DNA of 64,000 nt from VRUE01 sp963837735 (GCA_963837735.1 CAWIOM010000012.1:23352-87351); one strand, 5' to 3'. Shown: positions 36,178-45,647, counted from the stretch's first letter. Notes: generated by a model from the sequence alone, not told the origin. Made by a program: numbers and translations.

Positions 36178-37085
36178 CCCGCTTCCTCGGCCAAAGCGCG
36201 GCGCAGCGCCTCATCGAAGGACTCCGGCGCGATCCCGAAGGGCTCCGCGCCGGAGGGGTCGGTGACGACGGTCGCCGTCCTCAGCCCGTCGACCAGCGGC
36301 CGCGCGACCCGGGTGTCGACCGGCGTCACCAGGCCCAGCCAGAGCGAGGAGAGCGACGGCGTGATGAAAGGGATCGGGATCTTGCGGCGCGGCCTCTTGC
36401 CCATCGCCACCGCCATCCGGTCCAGCATCCGGCCGTAGGAGAGGACGTCGGGCCCGCCGATCTGCACCTCGCGACCCGCCGACTCGGGCACCTCCGGGGC
36501 GCGGCGCAGATACTCGACCGCCGCATCGATGCCGATCGGCTGGGTCGGCGTGCGCAGCCACGAGGGGGCGATCATCACCGGCAGCCTGCCGACCAGGTAG
36601 CGGAGGGTCCGGTAGGACTCGCTGCCCGCGCCGACCACCATCGCCGCCCGGAAGTAGGTGAGCGACGGGCCCTCGGCGGCGAGGACGGCGGCCGTCTCGT
36701 GGCGGCTGCGCAGGTGCTCGGAGACGCTCTCATCGCCGAGCCCGCCCAGGTATACGACCCGGCTCACGCCTTCGCGGCCGGCCATGCGGGCGAAGTTGAG
36801 CGCCCCCACCCGCTCCCGCTCGGCGAAGCCCCGGCCCCCGCCCATCGCGTGCACGAGGTCGTAGGCGACGTCGACGCCGGCGGCCGCCCCCTCGAGACTT
36901 GCCGCGTCGGTGATGTCGCCGACGTGGAGCTCCATCCCGGCCTCCTCCAGCGCCCGCGCCCGCGAGCGGTCGCGGACGAGGCAGCGGACCGGCGTGCCGG
37001 TGCCCGCCAGCGCTGCCGCCAGACGGCCGCCGACGAAGCCGGTCGCACCGGCGATGAGGATCCTCGGCGCGATCTCTCCAGCTAC
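36174..37085 (-). CDS. NAD(P)-binding SDR-type protein
   Basis: About 303 aa. The Rossmann motif is RILIAGATGFVGGRLAAALA, followed by HVGDITDAASLEGAAAGVD and YLGGLGDESVSEHLRSRHE, typical of atypical SDRs (NmrA/complex I 39-kDa-like). No ATG, GTG or TTG lies in frame near the N terminus. The best ribosome-binding signal (TGGAGAG) precedes an ATC, so the exact start or a 5' indel is unresolved. It is divergent from the SRPBCC gene, a pairing common for this family. Confidence 0.78.
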   Translation of the reverse strand, partial: VAGEIAPRILIAGATGFVGGRLAAALAGTGTPVRCLVRDRSRARALEEAGMELHVGDITDAASLEGAAAGVDVAYDLVHAMGGGRGFAERERVGALNFARMAGREGVSRVVYLGGLGDESVSEHLRSRHETAAVLAAEGPSLTYFRAAMVVGAGSESYRTLRYLVGRLPVMIAPSWLRTPTQPIGIDAAVEYLRRAPEVPESAGREVQIGGPDVLSYGRMLDRMAVAMGKRPRRKIPIPFITPSLSSLWLGLVTPVDTRVARPLVDGLRTATVVTDPSGAEPFGIAPESFDEALRRALAEEAG

Positions 37086-37126
37086 CTTCCGGCCGGCCCG
37101 ATGCCCGCGACTGCGAAGCTGCGTTC

Positions 37127-37589
37127 GTGCGAGTTCATCTCCTTGAGCGTAGCCAGCGGGTCGAGTTGCCGATCGAGCGGGCGTTCGCGTTCTACGGCGA
37201 CGACCGCAACCTCGAGCCGATGACCCCGCCCTGGCTCCACTTCGAGGTGACCTCGCCGCGACCGGTGGCGATGGAGCGCGGGCGCCCTGCTCGAGTACCG
37301 GCTGCGGCTGCACGGCGTGCCGGTCCACTGGCGCACCCGGATCGAGACCTGGGAGCCGCCGGTTCGCTTCGTCGACTTCCAGGAGAAGGGCCCCTACTCG
37401 CTCTGGGAGCACACCCACACGTTCGAGGAGGACGGCGACGGCGCAACCGTGATCGGGGATCGCGTCCGCTACGCGATCCCCCTGGGGCCGCTCGGCGACC
37501 TCGCCCACCGGCTCTTCGTGCGGCGCGATCTCGAGCGGATCTTCGACTACCGCCGCGACACCCTGGCCAGGCTGCTGGCCTCGGCCTAG
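37127..37589 (+). CDS. SRPBCC-fold (polyketide cyclase-like) protein (frameshift)
   Basis: About 154 aa if repaired. It starts GTG (MRVHLLERSQRVELPIERAF). The frame changes near 37280 at GCGGGCGCC. Removing one G gives GALLEYRLRLHGVPVHWRTR and then FQEKGPYSLWEHTHTFEEDG, the usual SRPBCC core. It is a small ligand-binding-fold protein of unknown substrate. It is divergent from the SDR gene, and the two are often neighbours. Confidence 0.75.
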
Positions 37590-38402
37590 CTACTCGACCC
37601 GGTAGCGCTCGGGGACGAATTTCTGGGAGTCGACCGGCGGGCGCACGTAGCCGCGCTCCTGGCGGGGAGGGAACTCGACGCCGTCGGTGTCGATCGGCTC
37701 GTAGGGGATCTGTTCGAGCAGGTGGGAGATCAGGTTGAGCCGCGCGGTCCGCTTGTCGTCGGCCTCGACCACGAACCAGGGCGAGTCATCGGTGTCGGTG
37801 TGGGCGAACATCTCGTCCTTGGCCTCGGCGTAGTCGACCCAGCGTGCCCGGGCCTCGACGTCGGTCGGGCTCAGCTTCCAGCGCTTGGCCGGGTCCTTGA
37901 GCCGCTTCATGAAGCGGCGCTCCTGCTCCTCGTCGCTGACCGAGAGCCAGTACTTGACGAGGACGATCCCCGAGCGTTGGAGGATCCGCTCGAACTCCGG
38001 GCAGGTGCGCATGAACTCCTCGTACTCGGCGTCGGTGCAGTAGCCCATCACCCGCTCGACCCCGGCGCGGTTGTACCAGCTGCGGTCGAAGAGGACCATT
38101 TCGCCAGCGGCCGGAAGCTGGGCGACGTAGCGCTGGAAGTACCACTGGGTGCGCTCGCGGTCGCTCGGCATGCCCAGGGCGACGCTGCGGACGACGCGCG
38201 GGTTGGTCCGTTCGGTGATCCGGCGGACGTTGCCGCCCTTGCCCGCCGTGTCGCGGCCCTCGAAGAGGACGACGACCTTGAGCCCCTCGCGCACGATCCA
38301 CTCCTGAAGGCGGACCAGCTCGAGCTGCAGCCGGGCCAGCTCCTTCTCGTAATCGTCCTTGCTCAGGGCCTTCGTCTTCACTCGGCCGAGCCTAACCGCC
38401 AT
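37590..38402 (-). CDS. ppk2: Polyphosphate kinase 2 (PPK2)
   Basis: 270 aa from the ATG at 38402. It transfers phosphate between polyphosphate and nucleotides. The Walker A motif is LFEGRDTAGKGGNVRRITER, the Walker B/lid region is VLFDRSWYNRAGVERVMGYC, and the C-terminal part has PWFVVEADDKRTARLNLISH. Length and motifs fit a one-domain class I PPK2. It converges with the SRPBCC gene, directly abutting it, and is divergent from the thioredoxin-like lipoprotein gene. Confidence 0.95.
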   Translation of the reverse strand: MAVRLGRVKTKALSKDDYEKELARLQLELVRLQEWIVREGLKVVVLFEGRDTAGKGGNVRRITERTNPRVVRSVALGMPSDRERTQWYFQRYVAQLPAAGEMVLFDRSWYNRAGVERVMGYCTDAEYEEFMRTCPEFERILQRSGIVLVKYWLSVSDEEQERRFMKRLKDPAKRWKLSPTDVEARARWVDYAEAKDEMFAHTDTDDSPWFVVEADDKRTARLNLISHLLEQIPYEPIDTDGVEFPPRQERGYVRPPVDSQKFVPERYRVE

Positions 38403-38445
38403 CCCCCGGAAGCGTCCGGCGGCGGCCGCGTCATAGCATGGCGGG

Positions 38446-39465
38446 ATGCGCTCCGGCCGGGTACTCAGTCTGGCCGCCTGCCTGCTGGCGGCGGCGCTGC
38501 CGCTGGCCGGCTGCGGCTCCGGCGATTCCGGCACTTCGACCGACGGCGGCGCGATCGAAAGCCGGGCGGCACCGCCGAAGGGCGACTTCCCCGCCGCCGA
38601 AGGTCGTTCGCTGGCCGAGATCCTCGAATCGGCGACGCCCACCGAACTGGCCCTCTCTCCCGCCGCAGCCGTCTTCCGCAAGGGCGAGAACCGCTACCCG
38701 TTCGGCGTCTTCGACGTCGGCGGCACCCAGGCAGGCGACGTCGACGTGGCCCTCTACTTCGCCAAGGTGCCGAAGGGCGCCGCCAGCACCGAGGCGCTGG
38801 AAGCGCCGGCCACCGGCCCCTACCCCGCGCGGATCGAATCGCTCGCCACCCAGCCCGCCTTCCGCGCCAAGACGACGACCGACGACCCGGGTGCGGCGAA
38901 GGCCGTCTACTCGACCAGTGTCGACTTCGACAGCAACGGCGAGTGGCGGGTGGCGGCGCTGATCGACGAAGGCGGCAAGCTGACCGGGTCGCTGCTCTCC
39001 AGCGCGATCGTCGGCGGCTCCCCGCGCGTGCCCACGGTTGGCGAGCGGGCGCCCGCGATCCACACCCAGACCGCGGCGGACGTCGGCGGAGACCTGGCCA
39101 AGCTGACGACCCGGATCCCGCCCGACACCCAGAACCAGGTCGACTACGCCGACGCCCTGGGCAGGGAACCGATAGTCCTGCTCTTCGCGACGCCGCAGTT
39201 CTGCCAGAGCCGGGTCTGCGGCCCGGTCGTCGACGTCGCCGAGCAGGTCAAGCAGATCGACGGCGACAGGGCCGCCTTCATCCACAACGAGATCTACAAG
39301 GACAACGACCCCTCGCTCGAAGAAAAGCGGCCCCAGGTCGAAGCCTTCCACCTGCCCACGGAGCCCTGGCTCTTCGTCATCGACCGAGACGGCCGGATCG
39401 CCGCGGAGATCGAGGGCGCCTTCGGCGTCGAAGAACTGACCCGGGCGCTGGAAGCGGTCGAATAG
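38446..39465 (+). CDS. Lipoprotein with C-terminal thioredoxin-like domain
   Basis: 339 aa. The signal peptide ends in a lipobox (LPLAGC). The middle (~60-200) is beta-rich with repeated FDVGG and TSVDFDSNGEWRVAALID. The last ~140 residues look like a thioredoxin fold with PIVLLFATPQFCQSRVCGP, two Cys five apart, then EPWLFVIDRDGRIAAEIEG. It may act in envelope redox or copper handling (Sco-like); the unusual Cys spacing leaves this open. Confidence 0.78.
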   Translation: MRSGRVLSLAACLLAAALPLAGCGSGDSGTSTDGGAIESRAAPPKGDFPAAEGRSLAEILESATPTELALSPAAAVFRKGENRYPFGVFDVGGTQAGDVDVALYFAKVPKGAASTEALEAPATGPYPARIESLATQPAFRAKTTTDDPGAAKAVYSTSVDFDSNGEWRVAALIDEGGKLTGSLLSSAIVGGSPRVPTVGERAPAIHTQTAADVGGDLAKLTTRIPPDTQNQVDYADALGREPIVLLFATPQFCQSRVCGPVVDVAEQVKQIDGDRAAFIHNEIYKDNDPSLEEKRPQVEAFHLPTEPWLFVIDRDGRIAAEIEGAFGVEELTRALEAVE

Positions 39466-39526
39466 AGAAGCGCCGGGACCGGGCGGGCGCCTCAAGTCCG
39501 TCCGTAGGATTGCCGATCCTGAGCAG

Positions 39527-40431
39527 ATGCAGCGGACTCTCCTCGCGGGCTGGGCGATATTCGCGGCGCTTGTCCTCACCGCATGCGGTGGTTCGGATTC
39601 GGAAAGCGGCGGAGGGGGTGGAACCCAGACCCTCTTCACGGTCACCGGGGCCGGGGCCACCGTCGCCCGCGACGGGGCGATCACCCTCCACGGGATCCCG
39701 AGCCGTGACGACGTTCACCGACAGGCCCGAGCGCAGAGCCGACCGCATCACGCCGGGCACGCTGGCCAGAAGCTGGTCCGACGTCTTCGGGGACGACCCT
39801 CCCAACGCCACGATCGCGGTCGCAGAGAGCGCCGGCCCCGACGATCACGTGGGCGTCGTCGAGATCGAGTCGGTGAGGCAGCCCGCCGAATCGACCCTGG
39901 TCTTCGAGACGTCGCCGCTCAGAGGGAGGCTCGGGCCCGGGCGGTACGAGGACCCCGCCATCTTCATCGACGGCTCCCGCAACTCCTACCAGCACTACGG
40001 CCTGACGATGCACCTGAAGGGCACGAACGGCGGCGCCGGCCACTCTTCCGGATTCGAAATCGGCGGCGGTGCCGAGATGGAGCCCGGCTCCGGCACCCTG
40101 CACTGCGCCTGGAATCTGGGCGGCAGCAACGGTTTCAGCTCGGTCGCGGAGGCGTCCCCCGCAGGAAGCCGGCTCCGAAGAAGAGATCTCGTGCGACGCC
40201 GCGGAATACGGGGCCGCCCTGTGGCTCGTCGGCGGCGGCTGGGAACCGTATTACGAAAGCATGCACCTCCTCTCCTGGAACCACCGCGATCACTTCTGGC
40301 TGAAGACGGAGACATGGCCCGACACTGTCGAAGAAGGCGTCGAACTGGTTGTCAACGGCCCGAGCGGCTCGACGAAGACGAAGCTGACCAAGGAAGCCGG
40401 CCAGCAGATCCCCCTCCCCTGCCCCTGCTGA
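39527..40431 (+). CDS. Lipoprotein of unknown function (two frameshifts)
   Basis: About 301 aa if repaired. It starts MQRTLLAGWAIFAALVLTAC, with Cys20 as the lipid site, then a Gly-rich linker. The frame changes near 39705 (GIPSR to TTFTDRPERRADRITPG) and near 40165 (SPAGS to GSEEEISCDAAEYGAALWLV). It ends with Cys (LPCPC). The family is not recognised. It is co-directional with the preceding lipoprotein gene, 61 bp apart. Confidence 0.65.
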
Positions 40432-40457
40432 GCAGCACCGCCGAGAGAACCGCCCGA

Positions 40458-40673
40458 TCAGGAGCCTGAGACGACGACGTGCTTGACCTCCGCCATGTAG
40501 CGCCCGGCGGCCGCGGAGGCCTCCTCCGGGGAGCTGCCGCCCTGCCGGGCGCTCATGTAGGCCGCGTACCAGTCCCACCAGTCGTGCGGGGGGGCGACCG
40601 CCTCGAAGGAGCCGTGGTGATCCGCCGTCTCTTTCAGCAGATCCGCCAGGGAGGCGACCTCCACGTCAGTCAT
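40458..40673 (-). CDS. Small hypothetical protein coupled to the VOC gene
   Basis: 71 aa. It starts MTDVEVASLADLLKETADHH, overlapping the VOC stop by 8 bp, and contains HDWWDWYAAYMSARQGGSSP. It is acidic-to-neutral, has no signal peptide, and the family is unknown. Coupling suggests it works with the VOC protein. Confidence 0.65.
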   Translation of the reverse strand: MTDVEVASLADLLKETADHHGSFEAVAPPHDWWDWYAAYMSARQGGSSPEEASAAAGRYMAEVKHVVVSGS

Positions 40674-41097
40674 CCCACTCCCGGCCCGGGAGCCGGGTCG
40701 TGATCTCCTGGAGCAGCCAGCCGTTGCCATCGGGGTCGCTGAACGACGCGGTCGCGAAATAGGAGCGTCCCTTTTCCGGGTCGGGGTCCGAAACCTCGCC
40801 GACATCGACCCCGCGGGCGATCAGGTCCTCGCGGGCCGCGTCGATGTCCTTCACCGCAAGGATCAGCCTGTCGGCGGACCCCGGCTCAGCCGTCGTCAGG
40901 CCCGTGCCGAAGTGGATTGAGCACTGCGAGCGAGGCGGTGTGAACTGCACCGTCCGGCGGCCCTCGTCGAGGACAAGGTCGATGTCGAAGCGCCATCCGA
41001 GCCTCCGATAGAAGCTCTTTGCCCGATCGACATCGGAGACCGGCAGCGTCACGACCTCGAGCCCCATGTCGATCTTCCCCACTTCGTCTCCTGTCAC
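40666..41097 (-). CDS. VOC-family (glyoxalase/bleomycin resistance fold) protein
   Basis: 143 aa. Start GTG with AAAGGAG upstream. The fold is seen in MGLEVVTLPVSDVDRAKSFY, FGTGLTTAEPGSADRLILAV and SYFATASFSDPDGNGWLLQE. The family includes glyoxalase I, dioxygenases and binding proteins; the substrate cannot be told from sequence alone. It overlaps the small gene downstream. Confidence 0.85.
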   Translation of the reverse strand: MTGDEVGKIDMGLEVVTLPVSDVDRAKSFYRRLGWRFDIDLVLDEGRRTVQFTPPRSQCSIHFGTGLTTAEPGSADRLILAVKDIDAAREDLIARGVDVGEVSDPDPEKGRSYFATASFSDPDGNGWLLQEITTRLPGREWDD

Positions 41098-41156
41098 GCC
41101 GACTCCTTTCAGGCAGGAGTTTCAGCGAATCCCTGCGCCTGCCGAAACCGACCCTC

Positions 41157-41937
41157 TCACCGGGAAACGGCGAGGTCAACCGGAGGGTGGGCATCCGCCC
41201 ACTCCGACTCGCGCGCCTGACGGGCGACGCCGGCGCAATAGTCGTAGCGGCCGATGGTGTCGATGTCCATGCCGTCACTGCTCAGCAAAAGTGGCACGCC
41301 GCGGCGCAGGAACGGCCTCAGGGTGCGCATGGTGGGGCATCTCCGGTCCTCGTTCACCTCGATCCGCGCACCGGCTTCGGCCGCCGCCCGCGCGAGCTCG
41401 TCGACCAGTTCCAGCGGCACGTCGCCCTCCTCGAGCCCGAGCTCGGCAAGGTCACTGAACAGATGTGCGATCACCGTGTGCCGGTGGCGACGGAGCGCTG
41501 CGGCCGTTCCGTCGACCATCCAGCCAAGCACCAGGCGGGGATCGAGCTCACCCTCTTCGACCCGCTCGCGCGTCGAGAGGAGCCTTCATCGGGCCGTCGG
41601 GTGAGGGCGCCTGATCGCTCGCCGCATAGACGGCATCGACCCCCTCCAGCCCGGGGGGTAGATCGAGGCAGCCGTAGGCATCCATGATCCTTGCCTCCAC
41701 CGCACAGTGCAGAACGATCGCCGTCCCCTGCCTACCCTCCCTCACCGCGGCGACGTAGGCCGGGATCCACGTGGTGTCCGCTCGCACATGCTCGACGCAG
41801 GCGAGCTCCGTGAGGCCGATCCGCTCGGCCTCGGCGATGTTCTCCTCGATCGTTGTCCGCCCACCCGAGAAGGTCGAGGAGACATGCATGTCCTGGGTCA
41901 GGGCGGGCTCAGCCACCGGAGACGCCCTCGGCGGCAC
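41157..41937 (-). CDS. PHP-domain hydrolase, histidinol-phosphatase-like (frameshift)
   Basis: About 259 aa if repaired. The N-terminal PHP pattern is DMHVSSTFSGGRTTIEENIA then ELACVEHVRADTTWIPAYV. The frame changes near 41565, and the C-terminal half has IEVNEDRRCPTMRTLRPFL and VPLLLSSDGMDIDTIGRYDY. Likely starts are GTG at 41937 or the ATG 16 codons later. It overlaps the ATP-grasp gene end by 29 bp, so the two form a pair. Confidence 0.75.
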
Positions 41938-42880
41938 GGTCGCTCCTCAGGTGAGGAAGCAGAGCCGGCCGCCTGCCGACGGCACGGTCGGACGGCAGCG
42001 GCAGGTCGAGTGCATCCTCGACGCAGAACTTCGGCATGTTCAATCCGCCCGCCACGGTGCTCGGCGGCTTGATCCCCGCGAATCCCGGGCTCGCCGAGAC
42101 CAGCGCGGGCTTGCCGCCGGCCGCCTCCTTGACCCTGATGCTCACCATCGAGGTGAGCCCGATGAGACGGGCTACCCGATGTCCGATCGCCCCCAGTTCC
42201 CGCCCCCGCCGGGTGTCGCCCGCCACCGCGACTTCCACGCCGGTGCTCGTCCGTGCCCACGACCCCACTGCCATCACCTTCCCGTCGGACCTCGCCAGAG
42301 CGTTGAGCGAATACTCGGTCCCGGGCAGGTGCTCCTGAACCAGCAGCGAGCCGTCGCAAACGACCTGATCCAGTTCGCTGCGCTGCTCGAGCAACTGAGA
42401 CCCGTGCGGCCCACCGCCCATCCGCGGCTTCACCATTGCCGGCAGCTCGAAGGAGGAGGAGTCGAAGGACCGATCGGCGAGGATCGAACGGGGTACCCGC
42501 ACAGAGCCACCACAGCGTCGATAGAGCCCCCATCTGTCGAGGCACATCCGCAGCGTGTCCTCGGAGGCGAGGACGACCTTCGTGCCGATCTCAGCAAAGA
42601 AGATCCGGGCGCTGGCAAGCAGCACCAGACCGCAATCCACGGTCGGGATCAGCACGTCGATTCGGTGGCGCTCGCAGAGCTCGTAGAGCGACTCGGTGTA
42701 GGAGTCCCCGCCGCCCATGGAGATCGGCAGCCGTCGATCCTCCTCGACCATGTAGAGACCCGCGGCGTGCGGGTCGACGTCCGCTGAGAAGACATCGAAC
42801 CTCTCGCCATCCAGTGCGTCGATCACCGCGACCCCCGAGGATCCCCCGGTGCCGGTCACCAGCACGCGCGGGCGTCTCAT
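41909..42880 (-). CDS. ATP-grasp ligase-like protein
   Basis: 323 aa from the ATG at 42880. It begins RRPRVLVTGTGGSSGVAVID, a CarB-like N-terminal domain. The ATP-grasp part has ELPAMVKPRMGGGPHGSQL and LLVQEHLPGTEYSLNALA. The metal-binding end is less clear. It probably joins an acid and an amine or phosphate group; the substrate is unknown. The PHP hydrolase overlaps it, which suggests a two-step pathway, perhaps for a cell-wall sugar or small metabolite. Confidence 0.8.
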   Translation of the reverse strand: MRRPRVLVTGTGGSSGVAVIDALDGERFDVFSADVDPHAAGLYMVEEDRRLPISMGGGDSYTESLYELCERHRIDVLIPTVDCGLVLLASARIFFAEIGTKVVLASEDTLRMCLDRWGLYRRCGGSVRVPRSILADRSFDSSSFELPAMVKPRMGGGPHGSQLLEQRSELDQVVCDGSLLVQEHLPGTEYSLNALARSDGKVMAVGSWARTSTGVEVAVAGDTRRGRELGAIGHRVARLIGLTSMVSIRVKEAAGGKPALVSASPGFAGIKPPSTVAGGLNMPKFCVEDALDLPLPSDRAVGRRPALLPHLRSDRAAEGVSGG

Positions 42881-43096
42881 CGGATCACCAGCGGGGTGCC
42901 GACCGACATCAGCCGCCACCACAGCCGTCACACCACCATGGGAATCGCGAAAGCAACGCATCTCATCCGAGGCACTATCCGCCCGTCCCGTAGGCGGCAC
43001 AATCCCCCGGACGTATGAGAGTTCCCGAAGATCCCCCGTAAGGTCTAACCGGTAAGCCGACGTAACTCGTCGCCGCTCGGCGCTACGTCGCAGCCG

Positions 43097-43753
43097 CTAT
43101 ATCTCCCAGCTGATCTGGCCCGTGACCAGCGCGATCGCCACGGCGTGGGCGCGGGTGTGTGCTCCTAGCTTTGCCAACGCGTTGTGAACGTGCGACTTGA
43201 CGGTCTCCGGCGATAGATACAGGCGCTCGGCGATTTCCCCGCTCTGCAGCCCGGAGGCAACCAGCGTCATCACCTGGCGCTCGCGCTCCGTGAGCCGCAA
43301 CCTTCCGGAGCCCTCCACCTCGACCGGTGCCCACTGCGCTTCCTGAGCCAGGTATTCCCTCGCCCGCTCGGCTGCCAGCTCGTCGTGTGGGATGAAGACG
43401 GAAAGATGGCGCGCCGGCAACACATTGGCCGTCGCACTGAACTCGACCGGCACCGGCCCCCGGTCCGGGACGTACAGCTGATACCACCCCTCGGCACCCC
43501 CGCTGGCCAGGAACCCACCCCACTGCTCCTCGAGCCTGCGGCGTTCGTCCGGGGAGGTGAACTCATCCATCGTCCGCCAGGGGATCTCCTCCGGGGCGAG
43601 CCCGAGGAGATCGCAAGCGGCGGCGTTTCCGGTCACCCAGCGACGTTGGTCGTCGGCGATCAGCATCGGATGCCGGGAGCGCTCAAGGGCCAATCGCAGG
43701 CGCTCCGCCGCCTGCGCCTCGGATTCGCCATGCCCGAGGTCCAGCACGTTCAC
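43097..43753 (-). CDS. PAS-LuxR transcription regulator
   Basis: 218 aa, start GTG with AAGGGA just upstream. Residues ~18-130 are a PAS domain (SRHPMLIADDQRRWVTGNAA, CDLLGLAPEEIPWRT). Residues ~150-215 are a LuxR helix-turn-helix (LTERERQVMTLVASGLQSGE, then IAERLYLSPETVKSHVHNAL). There is no receiver domain. It is a one-component-like sensor regulator, divergent from the Vgb-like gene, whose shared upstream region carries inverted repeats. Confidence 0.92.
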   Translation of the reverse strand: MNVLDLGHGESEAQAAERLRLALERSRHPMLIADDQRRWVTGNAAACDLLGLAPEEIPWRTMDEFTSPDERRRLEEQWGGFLASGGAEGWYQLYVPDRGPVPVEFSATANVLPARHLSVFIPHDELAAERAREYLAQEAQWAPVEVEGSGRLRLTERERQVMTLVASGLQSGEIAERLYLSPETVKSHVHNALAKLGAHTRAHAVAIALVTGQISWEI

Positions 43754-44147
43754 TCCCTTGCGGTCTACTTGCCTGGGTCTGCAACACTAGGTGAACGGTT
43801 CGCTCGACGATGCAAACCTGTGCCTACGGCCCTCACCCGTTTGGGTGATATTCGCCCCGCTTCGCACGTCTGGGGGATTGCACCGCTCGGCCGGAGCGCG
43901 GAGAGTGATGCCCGAATAGAGCGGGCTGTCTGTAACGCTCGCCCTTCTGAAGCAACTCAGTTGCCTCCCGGGGCCCCCTAGATCACTCCCCCTGTCCGGA
44001 TCTAGGGGGCCTCAGAAATTGCTCACCAACGGTGTGGTAGAGGGTTCGAACGGCCTTGCCGGCGGAATGGCGCTCACCGGCGCCGTCCGCGATCCGGTCG
44101 GGAGGCGGACCGCAACTCGTTGACCGGTGCGTGTTAGATGTGCGCAA
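43754..44147. promoter_or_regulatory. Divergent intergenic region with inverted repeats
   Basis: A 394-bp gap between the PAS-LuxR gene and the Vgb-like gene. It contains the 13-bp perfect inverted repeat GGCCCCCTAGATC/GATCTAGGGGGCC (43972-43984 and 43999-44011, 14-nt loop). A shorter GCAACTCAGTTGC hairpin lies at 43952-43964. These may be operators for the regulator or a terminator; the region also has no convincing small ORF. Confidence 0.55.
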
Positions 44148-45647
44148 ATGAAGGGCATCGGAACAGCCGCCTGGGCCGCGCTCGCCGTCTGCGTGGCGGC
44201 CATCTTCACTCTCCCGGCCCCGGTGGGCGCAGCACCGATCCCGTCGAGCTCCCCTGTGATTTCGTTCCCTCAGCCCGATGTGCCACCCACCGGCGGCAGC
44301 GGGCCGCTTGTCTTCGGCCCCGACGGACAGGCCTGGTTCACCGGCTACTACGAGGAGACCTACTCCCCGGGCGAAGAACCACACTACCTGCCGCAGATCA
44401 TGCGGATCGACTCGAAGGGGCACGTAAGCTTCGTCTTCCAACACCTAAGGGCCGAGGGGCTCACGGTCGGCCCGGACGGAAACGTGTGGCTGACCGATTC
44501 CCGCTCGGTGTTCCGGTTGACCCCAGGCGGTGAACTCACCGAATTCTCGATGCCGGAAGAAAAGTTCGGCAATCACTTCACTCAGGCCGCGGGCCCAATC
44601 GTGTCGGGGGCCGACGGCAACCTCTGGTTGTCCGGTTATCGGGCGGTCCCCGCCGGTAACGAAGGAGGGTCGGTGGCGACGATCGACCGAATGACCCCCG
44701 CGGGCAATGTCACGCAGTTCGACCTGCCGGGCCCCGGAAGCTTCCCGACCCAGCTCGCGGTCGGACCCGACGGCAACGTCTGGTTCACCGAAATGCAGGA
44801 AGACAGGGTCGGCAGGATCACCCCGAGCGGGTCGATCCAGATGTTCCAGCTGCCCTCCGGGGCGCGGCCGCTGGAAATCGTTGCCGGCGCCGACGGCAAG
44901 CTCTGGGTCACCGAGGACAAGGACCCCCCCGTAGCGCTCGGCCGCATCACCGCGAGCGGCCAGTACACCGAGTTTCCGCTGGGACCGGAAATCAGAGCGG
45001 GGGCGCTGGCCACCGGGCCCGATGGACGCCTCTGGTTCGCGGCGGGGCCCGGCGCAATCGACCGAATTACCCCCAGCGGCCACGTCTCGCGCGTCCAGCT
45101 CCCAAACTTCACCGACGTCGTCGACATCGCCGCCGGCGTTGACGGGAGCGTCTGGTACACGGCTGCCCCCGAACCGCCCTGCGCGCCCGGCAACTCCGCC
45201 TGCAACCAGGGCGGGGGCTACCAGTCCGGCATCGTCGGCCGGATTGAACCCGCGCCCCTGGGGCTCGGGATCGACGGCGGCGCCGCCGCGGCCAAAGGTC
45301 GCCGGGCCAAGGTTCGGCTCACCTGCCACGACGGCACCGCCACCTCGGTCTGCGGCGGCCACCTCCGCCTCCGCGCCGGCCACACCGTCGTCGCCCAGCG
45401 CTCCTACCACTTCGGCACCGACCTGACCCGCGGCATCAGCCTCCGACTGACCCGGGGGGGCCGCGAAAGACTCGCCCGCCGCGGCCACCTGCGCGTCGTC
45501 TGCAAGGTCACGACGACCGGCGCGGAGCCCCAGAAGCGGGCCTTCAAGCTGAAACTGCACCGACGCCGAGCGCCACACGGCGCGAGGCAAGCACCGCTAC
45601 CGAGTCCGAGGTCCGGCCTCCTCAGGGAGCTTCGGCCGAAGACCTGA
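44148..45647 (+). CDS. Exported Vgb-like (streptogramin lyase family) beta-propeller
   Basis: 499 aa from the ATG at 44148. A signal peptide (AALAVCVAAIFTLPAPVGAA) is followed by repeated GPDGNVWFTE-type blades (LTVGPDGNVWLTD, LAVGPDGNVWFTE, IVAGADGKLWVTE, LATGPDGRLWFAA). This is the Vgb lyase propeller family. A basic C-terminal part (AKVRLTCHDGTATSVCGGHL, RLTRGGRERLARRGHLRVVC) matches tails of other exported proteins here. Lyase activity cannot be claimed without checking the catalytic His/Glu residues. Confidence 0.85.
   Translation: MKGIGTAAWAALAVCVAAIFTLPAPVGAAPIPSSSPVISFPQPDVPPTGGSGPLVFGPDGQAWFTGYYEETYSPGEEPHYLPQIMRIDSKGHVSFVFQHLRAEGLTVGPDGNVWLTDSRSVFRLTPGGELTEFSMPEEKFGNHFTQAAGPIVSGADGNLWLSGYRAVPAGNEGGSVATIDRMTPAGNVTQFDLPGPGSFPTQLAVGPDGNVWFTEMQEDRVGRITPSGSIQMFQLPSGARPLEIVAGADGKLWVTEDKDPPVALGRITASGQYTEFPLGPEIRAGALATGPDGRLWFAAGPGAIDRITPSGHVSRVQLPNFTDVVDIAAGVDGSVWYTAAPEPPCAPGNSACNQGGGYQSGIVGRIEPAPLGLGIDGGAAAAKGRRAKVRLTCHDGTATSVCGGHLRLRAGHTVVAQRSYHFGTDLTRGISLRLTRGGRERLARRGHLRVVCKVTTTGAEPQKRAFKLKLHRRRAPHGARQAPLPSPRSGLLRELRPKT

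Noticed and set aside
37722..40469. A 915-residue plus-strand open frame
   Set aside because: It runs antisense to PPK2 and then out of frame through the thioredoxin-like lipoprotein gene; only its last part (about 39710-40165) is real, as the middle of the frameshifted lipoprotein.
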